Part shown: piece after piece, positions 34,273 to 45,716 of the stretch | How the letters are laid out: every line of letters starts with the position of its first letter | How positions within the stretch are numbered: the stretch's first letter is position 1 | DNA from: Moraxellaceae bacterium | Lineage (GTDB): Bacteria; Pseudomonadota; Gammaproteobacteria; Pseudomonadales; Moraxellaceae | NCBI GenBank assembly: GCA_030680295.1 | Contig: JAUXVU010000023.1 | Coordinates: 868,001-932,000 of the forward strand | Direction: 5' to 3' | Length of the DNA stretch: 64,000 nucleotides | The notes under the pieces: model-generated | The model's database searches: none | The model's input: only the letters and a program-made list of their open reading frames with translations | What the model was told of the DNA's origin: nothing | Position numbers and translations under genes: made by a program

Positions 34273-35469
34273 TTAGACTGGTAACACCCGCGCAAATACG
34301 GCCTTGAGATATTCCGTTTCAGGAATTGCCGGATGAATTGGGTGATCTGCCCCTTGATGACCATGCCACAGAATTTGCGCTTGGCGATCGATATGACGTG
34401 AGCTGGCACGAATCACATCGACCAGCTCAGGGCGAGACAAATGCATGGAGCAAGACGCCGACACCAACAAGCCATCACGATTAAGCAAACGCATGGCTAA
34501 CTCATTGGCACGACGGTAGGCCAGCAAGCCTGCTTTATGGTCTTTGCGGCGAGTAATAAACGCTGGTGGATCAATGATCACCACGTCAAAACGCTCACCT
34601 TCTTGCTTAAGTGCCGTCATGGCGTCAAAAGCATCACCATGCAACGTGTGAACACGGTCAGTCACATCATTTAACGCGGCATTGTGCATAACCTGATCCA
34701 GCGCTTTTAATGAGGCATCAACACAATGCACTTCACTAGCACCAAACACCGCCGCCTGCACACCCCAGCCACCGACATAGGAAAACACATCCAATACACG
34801 CTTGCCGGTCACCAAACCCTTTAAGCGCGCACGCGCATCACGGTGGTCATAAAACCAACCCGTTTTTTGGCCGTCGCGCACATTGGTTTCAAATTTAACG
34901 CCATTTTCAATCAGTGATAGCTGCTCTGGCACTTCGCCATAAGCCACTTCAACATAACTTTCCAAGCCTTCCAGTTGGCGCATTTTGCCGTCGTTTTTCA
35001 GCAAAATACCCTGCGGCTTAAACACTTTGACTAGGGCATCAACTAAGGCAGACTTTTCACGTTCCATACCGGCGGTGGATAACTGCACCACCAGATAGTC
35101 GCCAAAACGGTCAACCACTACACCTGGCAGGCCATCACTATCACCATAAACCAAGCGGTAATGCGGCGTAGGAAACCAAGCTTCGCGCAGACTTAAGGCA
35201 ATTTGCAAACGGTGCACAAATAACGATGTGCTCAACGGGTGATCAATGTCGCGATTAAACAGGCGCGCGCAGATCAACGAGTTGGGATTCACAATGGCCA
35301 AACCCAGTGGTTTGCCACGGCTGTCCTCAACACGCACTTGGTCACCGGAGGCAAAGCCCTTAAGTGGTGTTACTGCGGTGTCCACTTCGTTTGAGAAGAT
35401 CCACACATGACCCTCACGCAGACGACGCTCTTCATTGGCCTTCAAGCGTAACGGGCTTAATTCTGTCAT
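34273..35469 (-). CDS. 23S rRNA cytosine-C5 methyltransferase, RlmI type
   Basis: A 398-aa SAM-dependent RNA methyltransferase: N-terminal PUA domain (residues about 1-85, [14 protein letters not shown]), then a Rossmann methyltransferase with [16 protein letters not shown] (SAM motif I), VIIDPPAF (motif IV) and the catalytic Cys in SASCSMHLS. RlmI methylates C1962 of 23S rRNA. The ATG at 35469 overlaps the gcvPB stop as ATGA, so it is translationally coupled to the glycine cleavage operon. That link has no obvious biochemical reason. Confidence 0.88.
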   Translation of the reverse strand: MTELSPLRLKANEERRLREGHVWIFSNEVDTAVTPLKGFASGDQVRVEDSRGKPLGLAIVNPNSLICARLFNRDIDHPLSTSLFVHRLQIALSLREAWFPTPHYRLVYGDSDGLPGVVVDRFGDYLVVQLSTAGMEREKSALVDALVKVFKPQGILLKNDGKMRQLEGLESYVEVAYGEVPEQLSLIENGVKFETNVRDGQKTGWFYDHRDARARLKGLVTGKRVLDVFSYVGGWGVQAAVFGASEVHCVDASLKALDQVMHNAALNDVTDRVHTLHGDAFDAMTALKQEGERFDVVIIDPPAFITRRKDHKAGLLAYRRANELAMRLLNRDGLLVSASCSMHLSRPELVDVIRASSRHIDRQAQILWHGHQGADHPIHPAIPETEYLKAVFARVLPV

Positions 35470-36920
35470 TGGGGCTTCCAAACAAGGTCTAATTCACGCG
35501 CGGCGCGCACGTCGTCCAGACGACGAACCGGCGTAGTATGTGGCGCACCTTTAACCAGCTCAGGCTGCGTACGGGCTTCTTCTAAAATCTTGACTAAGGC
35601 ATCGGCAAAGCCATCCAACTCATCCGGCGACTCAGTTTCTGTCGGCTCAATTAAGAAGCACTCTGGCACCAATAACGGGAAGTAAGTTGTTGGGGCATGG
35701 TAGCCATAATCCAGCAGACGCTTGGCAATATCCATGGCGCTGACACCAAGCTCTTTTGCCTCTTTGGCAAAGGTAATAATGAACTCATGCGACGCACGGC
35801 GCTCAGGGTAGGCCAGCTGGAAACCTTCTTTTACTAAGCGCTGCATCAGGTAGTTAGCATTAAGCGTGGAATACTCACCAACACGGTGCAGACCTTCACG
35901 ACCCAAGGCATAGGCATAATAGGCTGCGCGCAACAGTACACCGGCATTGCCCATAAATGCAGACAAACGACCAATGCTATGCGGCAAATCAGCATCGGTC
36001 AGCCAACGGTAATGACCATCATCGGTTTTGCCAGCAATCGGTGTTGGCAGGTAGGGCAGTAGACGTTCACTAACACCCACTGGGCCAGCACCAGGACCAC
36101 CACCGCCATGGGGCGTGGCAAAGGTTTTGTGCAAGTTCATGTGCAACACGTCAAAACCCATGTCACCCGGACGCACCTTGCCTAAAATCGCGTTTAAGTT
36201 AGCGCCGTCGTAATACAGCAAACCGCCGGCTTGGTGAACGGTCTCAGCAATCTCTTTAATTTGCTGTTCAAACACACCACAGGTGGACGGGTTGGTCATC
36301 ATCAGGCCCGCTGTTTGCGGACCAACAGCAGCTTTCAGTGCCTCTAGGTCAACATCACCATTCGCCAGCGTTGGCACTTCACGCACTTTATAACCACACA
36401 TCACCGCGGTGGCTGGGTTTGTCCCATGCGCTGCTGATGGAATCAACATTTCAGTGCGGGCATCATCATTACGCGACTCGTGATACGCACGAATCATGGC
36501 CACACCAGCAAACTCGCCTTGTGCACCCGCCATCGGTGTTAGTGACACACCCTTCATGCCAGTGACTTCACGCAAAACTTCCTGCAGGTCATAAAGACAG
36601 GCCAAATAACCTTGCGAATGTGACTCAGGCGCCAGCGGGTGACGGTTTAAAAAGCCGGGCAACATGGCCGCGCGGTGAGCACCACGCGGGTTGTATTTCA
36701 TGGTGCAGGAACCCAGTGGGTAGAACTGCGTATCAATAGCAAAATTTTTGCGCGACAGGTTGGTGTAATGACGCACCACCTGCAGTTCAGAAACTTCTGG
36801 CAGCAGAGGGCGTTTGCGACGCAGCAAACTCTCTGGCACATCATTTAGTTCAGCACGCTGACGTGGCGCTTGCGATTGTGCGCAACGACCGGCTTCGGAA
36901 CGTTCAAAGATCAACGTCAT
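35466..36920 (-). CDS. gcvPB: Glycine dehydrogenase (decarboxylating) subunit 2
   Basis: The 484-aa PLP-binding half of a two-subunit glycine decarboxylase (P-protein). The PLP Lys is in [29 protein letters not shown] is the conserved N-terminal motif and AAHGTNPA a PLP-contact loop. With gcvPA it decarboxylates glycine and passes the aminomethyl group to the lipoyl arm of GcvH. The gene overlaps gcvPA and the RlmI-like gene by 4 bp each, suggesting one coupled message. Confidence 0.95.
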   Translation of the reverse strand: MTLIFERSEAGRCAQSQAPRQRAELNDVPESLLRRKRPLLPEVSELQVVRHYTNLSRKNFAIDTQFYPLGSCTMKYNPRGAHRAAMLPGFLNRHPLAPESHSQGYLACLYDLQEVLREVTGMKGVSLTPMAGAQGEFAGVAMIRAYHESRNDDARTEMLIPSAAHGTNPATAVMCGYKVREVPTLANGDVDLEALKAAVGPQTAGLMMTNPSTCGVFEQQIKEIAETVHQAGGLLYYDGANLNAILGKVRPGDMGFDVLHMNLHKTFATPHGGGGPGAGPVGVSERLLPYLPTPIAGKTDDGHYRWLTDADLPHSIGRLSAFMGNAGVLLRAAYYAYALGREGLHRVGEYSTLNANYLMQRLVKEGFQLAYPERRASHEFIITFAKEAKELGVSAMDIAKRLLDYGYHAPTTYFPLLVPECFLIEPTETESPDELDGFADALVKILEEARTQPELVKGAPHTTPVRRLDDVRAARELDLVWKPQ

Positions 36921-38299
36921 TTTGATGCTCCCATGGCCGTTGCCTGTAAGGCATTTTGCAACGCAGCTGCATATTTGCTGATGTCTGCTGCGGTTTTAGT
37001 TTCGGTGGCACACACCAAAATGGCATTGCCCAGCTCAGGGTAATAAGGCGATAAATCCACGCCTGCTAACACACCATGTTCGGCCATATGGGCCAATACA
37101 GGTTGAGCCGGCACAGGCAGACGCAGTACTTTTTCATGGAACACTGGGCGCTTGAATACACGCTCAATTTCACCTGATTTTGAAGCAACCAATAACAGCT
37201 GACGCAGGTTGTCATGGCATGCCAAGGCAACACGCTCTAAACCTTCAGCACCTAAAAGGCTTAAGTAAATTGTTGCTGCGGTCATCGCCAAGCCTTGGTT
37301 GGTACAGATATTCGAGGTCGCTTTGGCGCGACGAATATGCTGTTCACGTGCTTGTAAGGTCAGTGCAAAGCCGGGCTTACCTTCTAGGTCTAGCGTGCGG
37401 CCAATAATACGACCCGGCATTTGACGCACTAAGGCCTGCTTGCAACACATAAAGCCGCAATAAGGCCCGCCGGAGGAGAGTGGAATACCAAAAGGCTGCG
37501 CCTCACCCACAACAATATCTGCACCTTCTGCACCCCACTGACCCGGCGGAGTGAACAGCGCCAAAGCCATCGGATTAACACAAGCAATGACCAAAATGCC
37601 GTTGGCATGTGCCCAGTCAGTCAATAGGTGCACATCTTCAATCACGCCAAAAAAGTTCGGCATGGGAATCACTATGGCGGCGTAGTCTTCGCCGTCATAG
37701 ACCTTCAAGCTGCTCGGATCGATATGCCCACCTTGCCGGTGATAGTCAATCTCGACTAATTCAATATCTTGACCTTCGACAATGGCACGCACTGCAGCAC
37801 GATAGAGTGGTGACACAGTGCGCGGCATCAGAATACGACGCGAATTCGACTTGCGGTTAGCACGAATGGCCATCAAAACGGCCTCTGCCAAGCCCGAAGC
37901 ACCGTCATAAACCGAGGCATTGCTGACATCCATAGCGGTTAAATGCGCCATCATGGATTGGAATTCGTAAATGACCTGTAAGGTGCCTTGCGAAGCTTCT
38001 GCCTGATATGGTGTGTACGCTGTCAAAAACTCACCACGAGACGCTAAATCCCACACCGCCGCAGGAATATGATGCTCATAAGCACCTGCCCCCAGAAAAC
38101 TTAACGCGCCAGCATCTTGCTCGCTGCGCTCACGCATCAAACGTGTCACTTCCATTTCCGACAAGCCATCGGCAATACCGGTTAAGGGCTTACAGCGAAG
38201 TGCTGGCGGAATCTCGTCAAAAAGCTGATCAAGGCTTCGAACACCTAAGGTGTCCAGCATGCGACTGACGTCACCTGCGGTGTGTGGGATATACGGCAT
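36917..38299 (-). CDS. gcvPA: Glycine dehydrogenase (decarboxylating) subunit 1
   Basis: The 460-aa non-PLP-binding half of the split P-protein. It starts [20 protein letters not shown] and contains [30 protein letters not shown] and [11 protein letters not shown], all typical of GcvPA. In E. coli both halves form one chain; the split form is common in Gram-positive bacteria and some gammaproteobacteria. It follows gcvH by 26 bp. Confidence 0.95.
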   Translation of the reverse strand: MPYIPHTAGDVSRMLDTLGVRSLDQLFDEIPPALRCKPLTGIADGLSEMEVTRLMRERSEQDAGALSFLGAGAYEHHIPAAVWDLASRGEFLTAYTPYQAEASQGTLQVIYEFQSMMAHLTAMDVSNASVYDGASGLAEAVLMAIRANRKSNSRRILMPRTVSPLYRAAVRAIVEGQDIELVEIDYHRQGGHIDPSSLKVYDGEDYAAIVIPMPNFFGVIEDVHLLTDWAHANGILVIACVNPMALALFTPPGQWGAEGADIVVGEAQPFGIPLSSGGPYCGFMCCKQALVRQMPGRIIGRTLDLEGKPGFALTLQAREQHIRRAKATSNICTNQGLAMTAATIYLSLLGAEGLERVALACHDNLRQLLLVASKSGEIERVFKRPVFHEKVLRLPVPAQPVLAHMAEHGVLAGVDLSPYYPELGNAILVCATETKTAADISKYAAALQNALQATAMGASK

Positions 38300-38325
38300 A
38301 GTCGTCTCGACAACGCAAACAGCAG

Positions 38326-38706
38326 TTAATGGGCTTGAGCGGCGTATTCTTCAGCAGACATCAAAGCATCAAGTTCAGCCACATCACTGGCTCGAATTTT
38401 ATAAAGCCAGCCACCTTCGTAAGGCTCGCTATTCACGATCTCAGGGCTGTCGGTCAGTGCTTCATTGATTTCGATAATTTCACCACTAACCGGTGCATAA
38501 ATATCAGAGGCTGCTTTTACCGACTCAACGACACCAGCTTCATCACCTTGGCTAACGGTATCGCCGACGTTAGGCAGCTCAACATAAACCAAATCACCCA
38601 AAGCATCTTGAGCGTGATCACTAATGCCAACCGTGACGATGTCACCTTCTAATAAAGCCCACTCGTGGCTGCTTGCGTACTTCAAATTTGCAGGGGTGTT
38701 GCTCAT
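38326..38706 (-). CDS. gcvH: Glycine cleavage system H protein
   Basis: A 126-aa lipoyl carrier that shuttles the aminomethyl group between the P, T and L proteins. The lipoylated Lys is in [18 protein letters not shown]. Family length and motifs ([23 protein letters not shown]) are normal. It lies 11 bp after gcvT. The L protein (lipoamide dehydrogenase) gene is not in the window and must be elsewhere. Confidence 0.96.
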   Translation of the reverse strand: MSNTPANLKYASSHEWALLEGDIVTVGISDHAQDALGDLVYVELPNVGDTVSQGDEAGVVESVKAASDIYAPVSGEIIEINEALTDSPEIVNSEPYEGGWLYKIRASDVAELDALMSAEEYAAQAH

Positions 38707-38717
38707 AACGGTTCTCT

Positions 38718-39809
38718 TTATAGCGGGGTTAAAATTTCACCAGCACGGACAAACACCGGCTTAACGATACGCGCCAGCACCTGCCGACCACGAATATCTA
38801 CATAAGCCGTTTCAACTTCACCTATTGGCACACGTGCAAAGGCGATAGCACGCTCGAGTGTGGGTGAAAAACTACCGGACGTAGTTTCACCTTCACCAAC
38901 ACCCAGCAAGGTAACTTTCATGTGAGATCGCAGCACGCCACGACCTTCCAAAATCAAACCCACAACCTGTTGTTGTGGGCCACTTTCTTTTGCAGCTTCT
39001 AAGGCATCACGACCAATAAAATCATGTGTCCAAGCAATCGACCAAGCTGCTTGGGTATGAATCGCTAAACTTTCTTCGGTTAGGTCATTGCCATATAAGG
39101 GCATGCCCGCCTCTAACCGCAGGGTGTCACGCGCACCTAAACCACAGGGCTTCACGCCAGCAACAATTAACTTCTGCCAAAACTCATCCGCAGCGTCGGC
39201 AGGCAAAATCACTTCCAAGCCGTCTTCACCGGTATAGCCCGTGCGGGCAATAAACCAGTCCTGACCAACATCAATACCAACAAAGTTGGGTAGGTCCAAA
39301 ATATGTTGCGCTAAGTGTGGCAGCACACCAGTAACCGTTGCACGTGCCTGTGGGCCTTGAATAGCGATCATCGCCAAGTCGGTGCGCTCAAGCAGGCTAA
39401 CGCGATAGGCCGCAGCTTGCGCCGTTAGCCAAGCAATATCCTTATCATGTGTGCCGCAATTTACAATCATGCGCCAAAGCTCGGGCTGCTCCGGTGTAGG
39501 AGCATAAACAATCAAGTCATCAATCACACCACCGCGCTCATTGAGCATCAGTGAGTACAGTGCTTTGCCCGGCTGGCTTATCTTGTCGATATTATTGGCC
39601 AATATCCGCCGCAGGAAAGCTTGCACATCAGGGCCAGTGAGCTCTAGCAATGTCATATGTGACACATCAAACATGCCACTCATCCGACGAACGGCGTGAT
39701 GCTCTTCGATCACCGACTGATATTGAACCGGCATATCCCAGCCGCCAAAATCCACCATGCGCGCGTTCAGCGCCAAGTGCGCGGCATAAAGCGGAGTTTG
39801 CTTAAGCAT
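38718..39809 (-). CDS. gcvT: Aminomethyltransferase (glycine cleavage T protein)
   Basis: A 363-aa enzyme that transfers the methylene group to tetrahydrofolate and releases ammonia. Family motifs: [13 protein letters not shown] near the start, [21 protein letters not shown] and [17 protein letters not shown]. The ATG at 39809 was chosen over an upstream TTG at 39827. It is the first gene of gcvT-gcvH-gcvPA-gcvPB. Inspection of the leader gave no clear glycine riboswitch. The product links to thyA and folA at 58-60 kb through the folate pool. Confidence 0.94.
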   Translation of the reverse strand: MLKQTPLYAAHLALNARMVDFGGWDMPVQYQSVIEEHHAVRRMSGMFDVSHMTLLELTGPDVQAFLRRILANNIDKISQPGKALYSLMLNERGGVIDDLIVYAPTPEQPELWRMIVNCGTHDKDIAWLTAQAAAYRVSLLERTDLAMIAIQGPQARATVTGVLPHLAQHILDLPNFVGIDVGQDWFIARTGYTGEDGLEVILPADAADEFWQKLIVAGVKPCGLGARDTLRLEAGMPLYGNDLTEESLAIHTQAAWSIAWTHDFIGRDALEAAKESGPQQQVVGLILEGRGVLRSHMKVTLLGVGEGETTSGSFSPTLERAIAFARVPIGEVETAYVDIRGRQVLARIVKPVFVRAGEILTPL

Positions 39810-39942
39810 GAGAGTATCCAGTATCAAAAATTAGGTCACCATTTTACATGGCCAGCCATGACTATGGCGAGCAGACAAGCTGCTTATTCTTCGTTCAGTC
39901 TGAGAACACAATGTTGACTGCCATTTTTTACCTGTTTTGCCT

Positions 39943-39948
39943 TATAAT
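39943..39948 (+). promoter_or_regulatory. Possible -10 box of pckG
   Basis: A perfect TATAAT lies about 105 bp before the pckG ATG. The only good -35 match upstream, TTGACT at 39914-39919, is 23 bp away, longer than the usual 16-18, so the promoter would need an activator or another -35. Tentative. Confidence 0.35.
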
Positions 39949-40053
39949 AGCGGCAAATTTATCGGGCATAATTCATCAAGCTTTTGTTTTTCAAGCATTT
40001 TCGCCAGTGAATACGCGTTCCGATTTTCGTCTTCATTACGTTCAGGATTTATT

Positions 40054-41892
40054 ATGACTCAATATGCAGTTCAGGCACCGGCCTTTGTCAAACATCCACG
40101 CTTAGTCCAATGGGTTGCTGACATGGCGGCACTGTGCAAGCCTGACCAAATCTACTGGTGCGACGGCTCACAGGAAGAATATGACCGCCTGTGCGAAGAG
40201 TTAGTTGCCGCTGGTTCATTCCGCAAACTAAATCCAGCCAAACGTCCGAACTCTTATTTAGCGTGGACAGACCCGTCCGATGTCGCTCGCGTTGAAGACC
40301 GAACGTATATTTGCTCTGCCAAAAAAGAAGATGCTGGCCCCACCAACAACTGGATGGACCCAGCTGAAATGCGTGCCACGCTGAATCCTTTATTTGATGG
40401 CTGCATGAAAGGCCGCACCATGTATGTGGTGCCATTCTCTATGGGTCCATTAGGCTCACCCATTGCACACATTGGCGTTGAATTATCTGACAGTGCCTAT
40501 GTGGCAGTGAACATGAAACACATGACTCGTATGGGCAAGGCCGTGTACGACGTACTTGGCACAGATGGTGAGTTTGTTCCTTGCATGCACACCGTTGGCG
40601 CACCGCTGCAGCCCGGCCAACAAGATGTTGCTTGGCCTTGCAACCCAGATGTTAAGTACATTGTGCATTACCCAGAAACCCGTGAAATTTGGTCATATGG
40701 CTCTGGTTATGGTGGCAACGCGCTGTTGGGTAAAAAATGTTTTGCTCTGCGTATCGCTTCCACCATGGGTCGCGACCAAGGCTGGTTAGCTGAACACATG
40801 CTCATTCTCGGCGTCACCAACCCACAAGGTAAAAAATACCATGTGGCTGCTGCATTCCCATCGGCCTGCGGCAAAACCAACTTTGCTATGTTAATTCCAC
40901 CAGCAGGCATGCCTGGCTGGGGTGTCACCACGATTGGTGATGACATTGCTTGGATCAAGCCAGATAGCGAAGGCAACTTGCGCGCCATCAACCCAGAAGC
41001 CGGTTATTTTGGTGTGGCGCCTGGCACCAATATGCAGACCAACCCTAACTGCATGCTGTCACTCAATAACGACGTGATTTTCACCAACGTTGCTCTGACC
41101 GATGACGGCGATGTTTGGTGGGAAGGCTTAAGCGATGAAGCCCCTGCGCACCTAATTGACTGGCAAGGTAAAGATTGGACACCGGCAGATGGCAAAGCCG
41201 GACGTAAAGCTGCACACCCTAATTCACGCTTTACGGTTTCTGCCACTAATAACCCTGCACTCGACAGCGAATGGGATAATCCAGCTGGTGTAAAAATCGA
41301 TGCCTTCATTTTCGGCGGCCGTCGTTCTAACACCGTGCCATTAATCACTGAAGCGCGTAACTGGGTAGATGGTGTTTATATGGCTGCCACCATGGGCTCA
41401 GAAACTACAGCCGCTGCTTTTGGTGCGCAGGGCGTAGTACGCCGCGACCCATTCGCCATGCTGCCATTTGCTGGCTACAACATGAGCGATTACTTCCAGC
41501 ATTGGCTGAACCTAGGTGCCAAACTGGAAGCGGCTGGCGCCAAGCTGCCACGTATTTACAAAACCAACTGGTTCCGCAAAGATGCCAACGGCAAATTCAT
41601 CTGGCCCGGCTTTGGTGAAAACACGCGTGTATTGAAGTGGATCATCGACCGCATTGAAGGCGAAGCACAAGGCGTTGAACATGCCTCAGGCATCAGCCCA
41701 CGTTACCAAGACATTCGCTGGAATGGCCTAGACTTTGGCCCAGAGCTATTTGAGCAAGTCACTAGCATTAACGTGGATGAATGGGCTGCTGAGCTAAAGC
41801 TACATGACGAACTATTCAGCACACTAGCGCACAACCTGCCACAGGAACTTGTCGCTGCCAAAGAGACGTTGGCTAATCGCTTAGGACTTTAA
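40054..41892 (+). CDS. pckG: Phosphoenolpyruvate carboxykinase (GTP)
   Basis: A 612-aa enzyme that converts oxaloacetate and GTP to PEP, the entry to gluconeogenesis during growth on fatty acids or organic acids. The kinase-1a loop is [13 protein letters not shown], the metal-binding stretch [10 protein letters not shown], and [11 protein letters not shown] is typical of the GTP class. The ATG at 40054 has AGGA seven bases upstream; an in-frame ATG at 39937 gives an unlikely N-terminal extension. It is divergent from the gcv operon and followed by a strong terminator. Confidence 0.96.
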   Translation: MTQYAVQAPAFVKHPRLVQWVADMAALCKPDQIYWCDGSQEEYDRLCEELVAAGSFRKLNPAKRPNSYLAWTDPSDVARVEDRTYICSAKKEDAGPTNNWMDPAEMRATLNPLFDGCMKGRTMYVVPFSMGPLGSPIAHIGVELSDSAYVAVNMKHMTRMGKAVYDVLGTDGEFVPCMHTVGAPLQPGQQDVAWPCNPDVKYIVHYPETREIWSYGSGYGGNALLGKKCFALRIASTMGRDQGWLAEHMLILGVTNPQGKKYHVAAAFPSACGKTNFAMLIPPAGMPGWGVTTIGDDIAWIKPDSEGNLRAINPEAGYFGVAPGTNMQTNPNCMLSLNNDVIFTNVALTDDGDVWWEGLSDEAPAHLIDWQGKDWTPADGKAGRKAAHPNSRFTVSATNNPALDSEWDNPAGVKIDAFIFGGRRSNTVPLITEARNWVDGVYMAATMGSETTAAAFGAQGVVRRDPFAMLPFAGYNMSDYFQHWLNLGAKLEAAGAKLPRIYKTNWFRKDANGKFIWPGFGENTRVLKWIIDRIEGEAQGVEHASGISPRYQDIRWNGLDFGPELFEQVTSINVDEWAAELKLHDELFSTLAHNLPQELVAAKETLANRLGL

Positions 41893-41903
41893 TATTCCGA
41901 TGC

Positions 41904-41937
41904 ATTAAAAAAGGGGCCGAAAGGCCCCTTTTTTAAT
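41904..41937. terminator. Bidirectional terminator between pckG and the Ig-like lipoprotein gene
   Basis: A GGGGCC-GAAA-GGCCCC hairpin with a stable GNRA-type tetraloop is flanked by an A run on the left and a T run on the right, so it works on both strands. The same GGGGCC stem is used in the amtB terminator. Confidence 0.92.
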
Positions 41938-41953
41938 GGTTAGCGCCATCAAA

Positions 41954-44900
41954 CTATTGCTTGATAGGCGCCAACGATGCGTCGATAACAAAGCGCTCAC
42001 TTGGCACGATAACTTTTAGATATCCACCAATTAAGCCGCCCAAAGCATCTAGGCAAGCGGTTAACTTAACCGGCTCTTTGTTTTTAAGTGATACCGTCAA
42101 GCGGCCATCAGGTAAGAAATTAACTTTACCCGTTACAACAATAGAGCCAGAACCTCTGTTAGCACCAGATGTTCCAGAGCAGTCTGTGCCACCAAAGCCA
42201 GGTCGCATCTCTGGTGTTTTTGCACTTAAGTCAGTATTACTTTTAGCATCATTATTAATCGGAATCGCCTCAATACCCAAAGCACTAGCAATTGCATTGA
42301 GCTCTGGAATATCCGTATAGAGATTCAATGTTGCCTCTAGCTCAGGAATAGTATCGGTTTCACCGGGCTGGCCTGCTTTCGGATTAGGGACAGATCGAAT
42401 AAAGCCAAGAATCGGAGACCCCGAGTCATCTGGGTAACGAATACGGAAAACTAACGGACCCGTCTTCAATGGCTGTGGCACCGTAATTGGCAGTAAGCCA
42501 TTAACCAATGCTGAGCCTGACTGAATGCCAGCACATAAGGGCTGACCAAGCAATGGTATATTACAAAGTGCTCCATAGAGAGTTCCAACTAAGGGATTAG
42601 CCTCAGGAGTAACACCTAATGTCGCATAAATATCTGCTCCACTTGTAATAACAATTGCCGGATCAATTTCAACTTTAACTTTAAAGTCATTCACCCGATC
42701 ACTTGCAGTATCTGGCACTAATTCGCCCAATTTTGCACCAAGTGCGGCAGTGATGAGCAAGAATTGATTGCCTTGGCAGTTTGCACCCTGCGGCTGGCCT
42801 TCGGACTGTGTACCAATGCGACAACCGAGCGCAAAGCTAGTTGCAGCGCCACCGAATGAAGGGCCATCGACCGTATTGGGTTGCAACAATGCGCCGTTGG
42901 GCATAATACATGCGCCAGGCGTTGCATCATTGTTCGCTGCGCCAACAGTGCCGGGACTGCAGGCAGTGCCATCCGATTTACGCGCCCAGTTTTCACCATT
43001 TGTAGGCGACGACCCTGGTTCAAACGTAAAGTTGGCATCCACATCCGTTACTGGCAACACTCTAAGTGCCGTATTTGCACCCGATTTGTCTGTACCGCCA
43101 ACGAAGAAAATCTCAATTGGCGGGCCGCCACGCTTGGGCTCTGCTACATCATCATAATTCTGAGAGATGAGCTGTGTTTGTAACGGCAAGCCATTAACAC
43201 CGCAAATGGCCTGCTGCCCCAAACAATTAGCAGCCGAGCTTCTCATATCATTATTAGAACCCAGTACATAACGATACAACTGACCTACTTGCCACGACTG
43301 ATTTGGCGTGAACTGCACCTCACGTGGCTTAACAATTAGCTTACCTGGCACTACGCCAAGACAGTTTCCAGACGCATCAACGCGCTCTACACGAATACTC
43401 GCGGCACCATTACATTGTGTAGCTAACGCAACTGACTGTGGTGCAATCGACTGTGAAAATGCGACTTTGATATCTCGAGACTGCTCAATGACCGGCATTG
43501 GTAGCCTGTCATCTGAAGCTTTACCACCCCGGCAACGCCCTTGGCGCCAAGCCGACTGAGGGCCTGCCAATTCGCGGCTACCCTCAGCAATTGGGCATGG
43601 GTAACCAGGATAGACACTTAAAGCAACTGGTGGGCGAACTGTGGCCGGTGTTGCTACTAGCTTAGGAATCGAGAAAGTCAGTGAGCTCAGATCAATGGGA
43701 TCGCTTCCAGCGGGCACTGGCGCACATGCATCGCCCATCATTGCTAACGGGCAACCGGCTAGATCCTTAATTTGGGTAGGATCCAAATCAATGCGATAAA
43801 ATTTCCCATGCTCTAAAGCGGCATTAATGACCAAAGTTGCACCGTCAAACCGTGCGCTCGTTTCAGGCACTAAGGTAGTAACAGCACCCACAGTATCGCC
43901 TTTAAATACACGCACAGCATTTGGTAAACGGGCACTGTTCGCATCCATGATGCTGCCAAAATTAACTGCTAATGCGTCACCTGGACGAATTAAGTCACCA
44001 CCGCCAAACACCAATGCCACACCTTGTGTTTCGTCTAGGTTTACCGTTGCGCCAGGAACCCATGACTGAATAAACGGAGTAACTTTATTAGGCGCTTGCG
44101 GACCGGGTGTTTCCAAGTTACTCAGTAACTTTAAGTTCAACACACCGATGGCGTTATCAACACCTAAAATCTTAAGTTCAACAACACCAATCGCATCAAT
44201 TTCCAATTTGTTATTCGGCAAAAAGCGCGCAATACCATTCACTTCAACATGAAGCACATCTTGAGTAAAATCACCGTTTGCCGTTGGATTAGCTGCTGAG
44301 ACGGCAACATCCATAATCAAGTTGACAAGGCGTGGTGCCTCGAGTGAGCCATTATATTTATTGGGCAACAATAGGCCTGTCGCATCAGAAATAAGCTTAA
44401 TGCTTAATGTGCCCGTCGCTAAGTTAGCCTCAACACCCGGCTTGTCCGGATCGTTTTCGCCGCCCAACACCACCTTAAGTGAACCAGATGTCAGCTCACT
44501 GCCAGCAGCAACACGAATAGGAATAACGTCCCGTACCGGCGTAAATACCATTTGTGAAACCAGCTCACCAGCCGCCTGGGGTGCTGGAGCCGACTTACCA
44601 CGACCCAAAATATCAGACTCAACCGGTACTTTGTTTGCCACAATGCCTGCCAGCTTGGAAACCGAAGGTATTGGCTGACCAGTGACAGGGTCTAGGATTT
44701 CATTAAAATTCTTGTCGAGCTCAGTATTCGCTACAAAAATCTTTACCGACTTCAACTCGCCATTGGCAGTTGGTGTAATCGTCATTGGTGAAAAGCCAGC
44801 CAAGGAATTTCCGAATATGCTTTTTAGGCCGGAAACATCCAAACTGTAACTAACACCAGGCAACAATGACTCTAATGGGTCGATAACTAACTTATTGCCA

Positions 44901-45700
44901 TTTACCAATACACGAGCAGGAACAAGGCCCGCATCTATACCTGCTGGCGCAATTAACCTAACTGTTCCAGAGGCCCCAGAGCTGTAATTAATTGACTTAG
45001 GGTCAATGGGCTGAGAAAACTGCAGACGTATTGTTGAGAATGTTAAAAATGGAAAGCTATCGATCAAAAAAGAATTTGGGTCAGGAAAGCTCCTGAGCAA
45101 CTTAAAGTCACACACAGCAGTAGTACATGCAGACGATTGCGCAGCAATCGAACCGTTCAATGCAGCCCGCGTAGTAAACTTTAACTTTGGAAATGTGGGC
45201 TTAGGCAGGCGAATATACGCTTGATCTGGGTCACCCGTATTGAGCTTAAAGCCCTTATTAATTGGGTTACTTGGCGCTGTCACATTATTCGATTGAATTC
45301 GATAGGTTGTTCCAGGCTTAAGTGAGACATTATCTTTTAAACGAATAAATAAGCCAAAACCTTCATCAACAATGGTTAGCTCATAGTTATTTTTTGGAAA
45401 AACGACATTGGTTGCATCTTCCACGATATCAAAATAAGACTTAACTAAAGTAATAGCTGCTGGATCAGAGTAATCAATACCATCCACATCAATAGGGTGA
45501 CTAAAGCGCAAAGCTAATGGCGCAAGTGTTGATACCTCAACCTGATCGATGGCGGGGTACATATAAACCAGACCGCGCTGGGATGGATTAATATTTCCGC
45601 TGCCATCAGGGAAGTCTGGCAACACAGGCGTCTGCCGTGTGCCCCCACCACCACAGGCGGTCAATAGAACTGCGGTCAAAAGTACGGCTAAATAACGCAC
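41954..45700 (-). CDS. Large Ig-like (Big_5/SbsA-type) surface lipoprotein
   Basis: A 1248-aa predicted lipoprotein, not identified as a named protein. The GTG at 45700 has AGGTG upstream and gives a signal with lipobox LLTAC (Cys16); a GTG at 45709 is also in frame. After a GGGG linker come several repeated beta-domains that open with a hydrophobic strand and an xFSxPID or similar turn: LALRFSHPIDVDGIDYS (about 65), IRLQFSQPIDPKSINYS (about 227), LAVNFGSIMDANSARL (about 580) and IKVAFSQSIAPQSV (about 750). Cys pairs suggest disulfides outside the cytoplasm. It lies 7-16 bp after a FadL-like gene in one operon and may be its surface partner. Confidence 0.78.
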   Translation of the reverse strand: MRYLAVLLTAVLLTACGGGGTRQTPVLPDFPDGSGNINPSQRGLVYMYPAIDQVEVSTLAPLALRFSHPIDVDGIDYSDPAAITLVKSYFDIVEDATNVVFPKNNYELTIVDEGFGLFIRLKDNVSLKPGTTYRIQSNNVTAPSNPINKGFKLNTGDPDQAYIRLPKPTFPKLKFTTRAALNGSIAAQSSACTTAVCDFKLLRSFPDPNSFLIDSFPFLTFSTIRLQFSQPIDPKSINYSSGASGTVRLIAPAGIDAGLVPARVLVNGNKLVIDPLESLLPGVSYSLDVSGLKSIFGNSLAGFSPMTITPTANGELKSVKIFVANTELDKNFNEILDPVTGQPIPSVSKLAGIVANKVPVESDILGRGKSAPAPQAAGELVSQMVFTPVRDVIPIRVAAGSELTSGSLKVVLGGENDPDKPGVEANLATGTLSIKLISDATGLLLPNKYNGSLEAPRLVNLIMDVAVSAANPTANGDFTQDVLHVEVNGIARFLPNNKLEIDAIGVVELKILGVDNAIGVLNLKLLSNLETPGPQAPNKVTPFIQSWVPGATVNLDETQGVALVFGGGDLIRPGDALAVNFGSIMDANSARLPNAVRVFKGDTVGAVTTLVPETSARFDGATLVINAALEHGKFYRIDLDPTQIKDLAGCPLAMMGDACAPVPAGSDPIDLSSLTFSIPKLVATPATVRPPVALSVYPGYPCPIAEGSRELAGPQSAWRQGRCRGGKASDDRLPMPVIEQSRDIKVAFSQSIAPQSVALATQCNGAASIRVERVDASGNCLGVVPGKLIVKPREVQFTPNQSWQVGQLYRYVLGSNNDMRSSAANCLGQQAICGVNGLPLQTQLISQNYDDVAEPKRGGPPIEIFFVGGTDKSGANTALRVLPVTDVDANFTFEPGSSPTNGENWARKSDGTACSPGTVGAANNDATPGACIMPNGALLQPNTVDGPSFGGAATSFALGCRIGTQSEGQPQGANCQGNQFLLITAALGAKLGELVPDTASDRVNDFKVKVEIDPAIVITSGADIYATLGVTPEANPLVGTLYGALCNIPLLGQPLCAGIQSGSALVNGLLPITVPQPLKTGPLVFRIRYPDDSGSPILGFIRSVPNPKAGQPGETDTIPELEATLNLYTDIPELNAIASALGIEAIPINNDAKSNTDLSAKTPEMRPGFGGTDCSGTSGANRGSGSIVVTGKVNFLPDGRLTVSLKNKEPVKLTACLDALGGLIGGYLKVIVPSERFVIDASLAPIKQ

Positions 45701-45716
45701 GGCAGTCACCTATTTA

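Noticed and set aside
39810-40053. Glycine riboswitch before gcvT
   Set aside because: Neither strand showed a recognisable pair of glycine aptamers; the sequence is mostly AT-rich promoter region.
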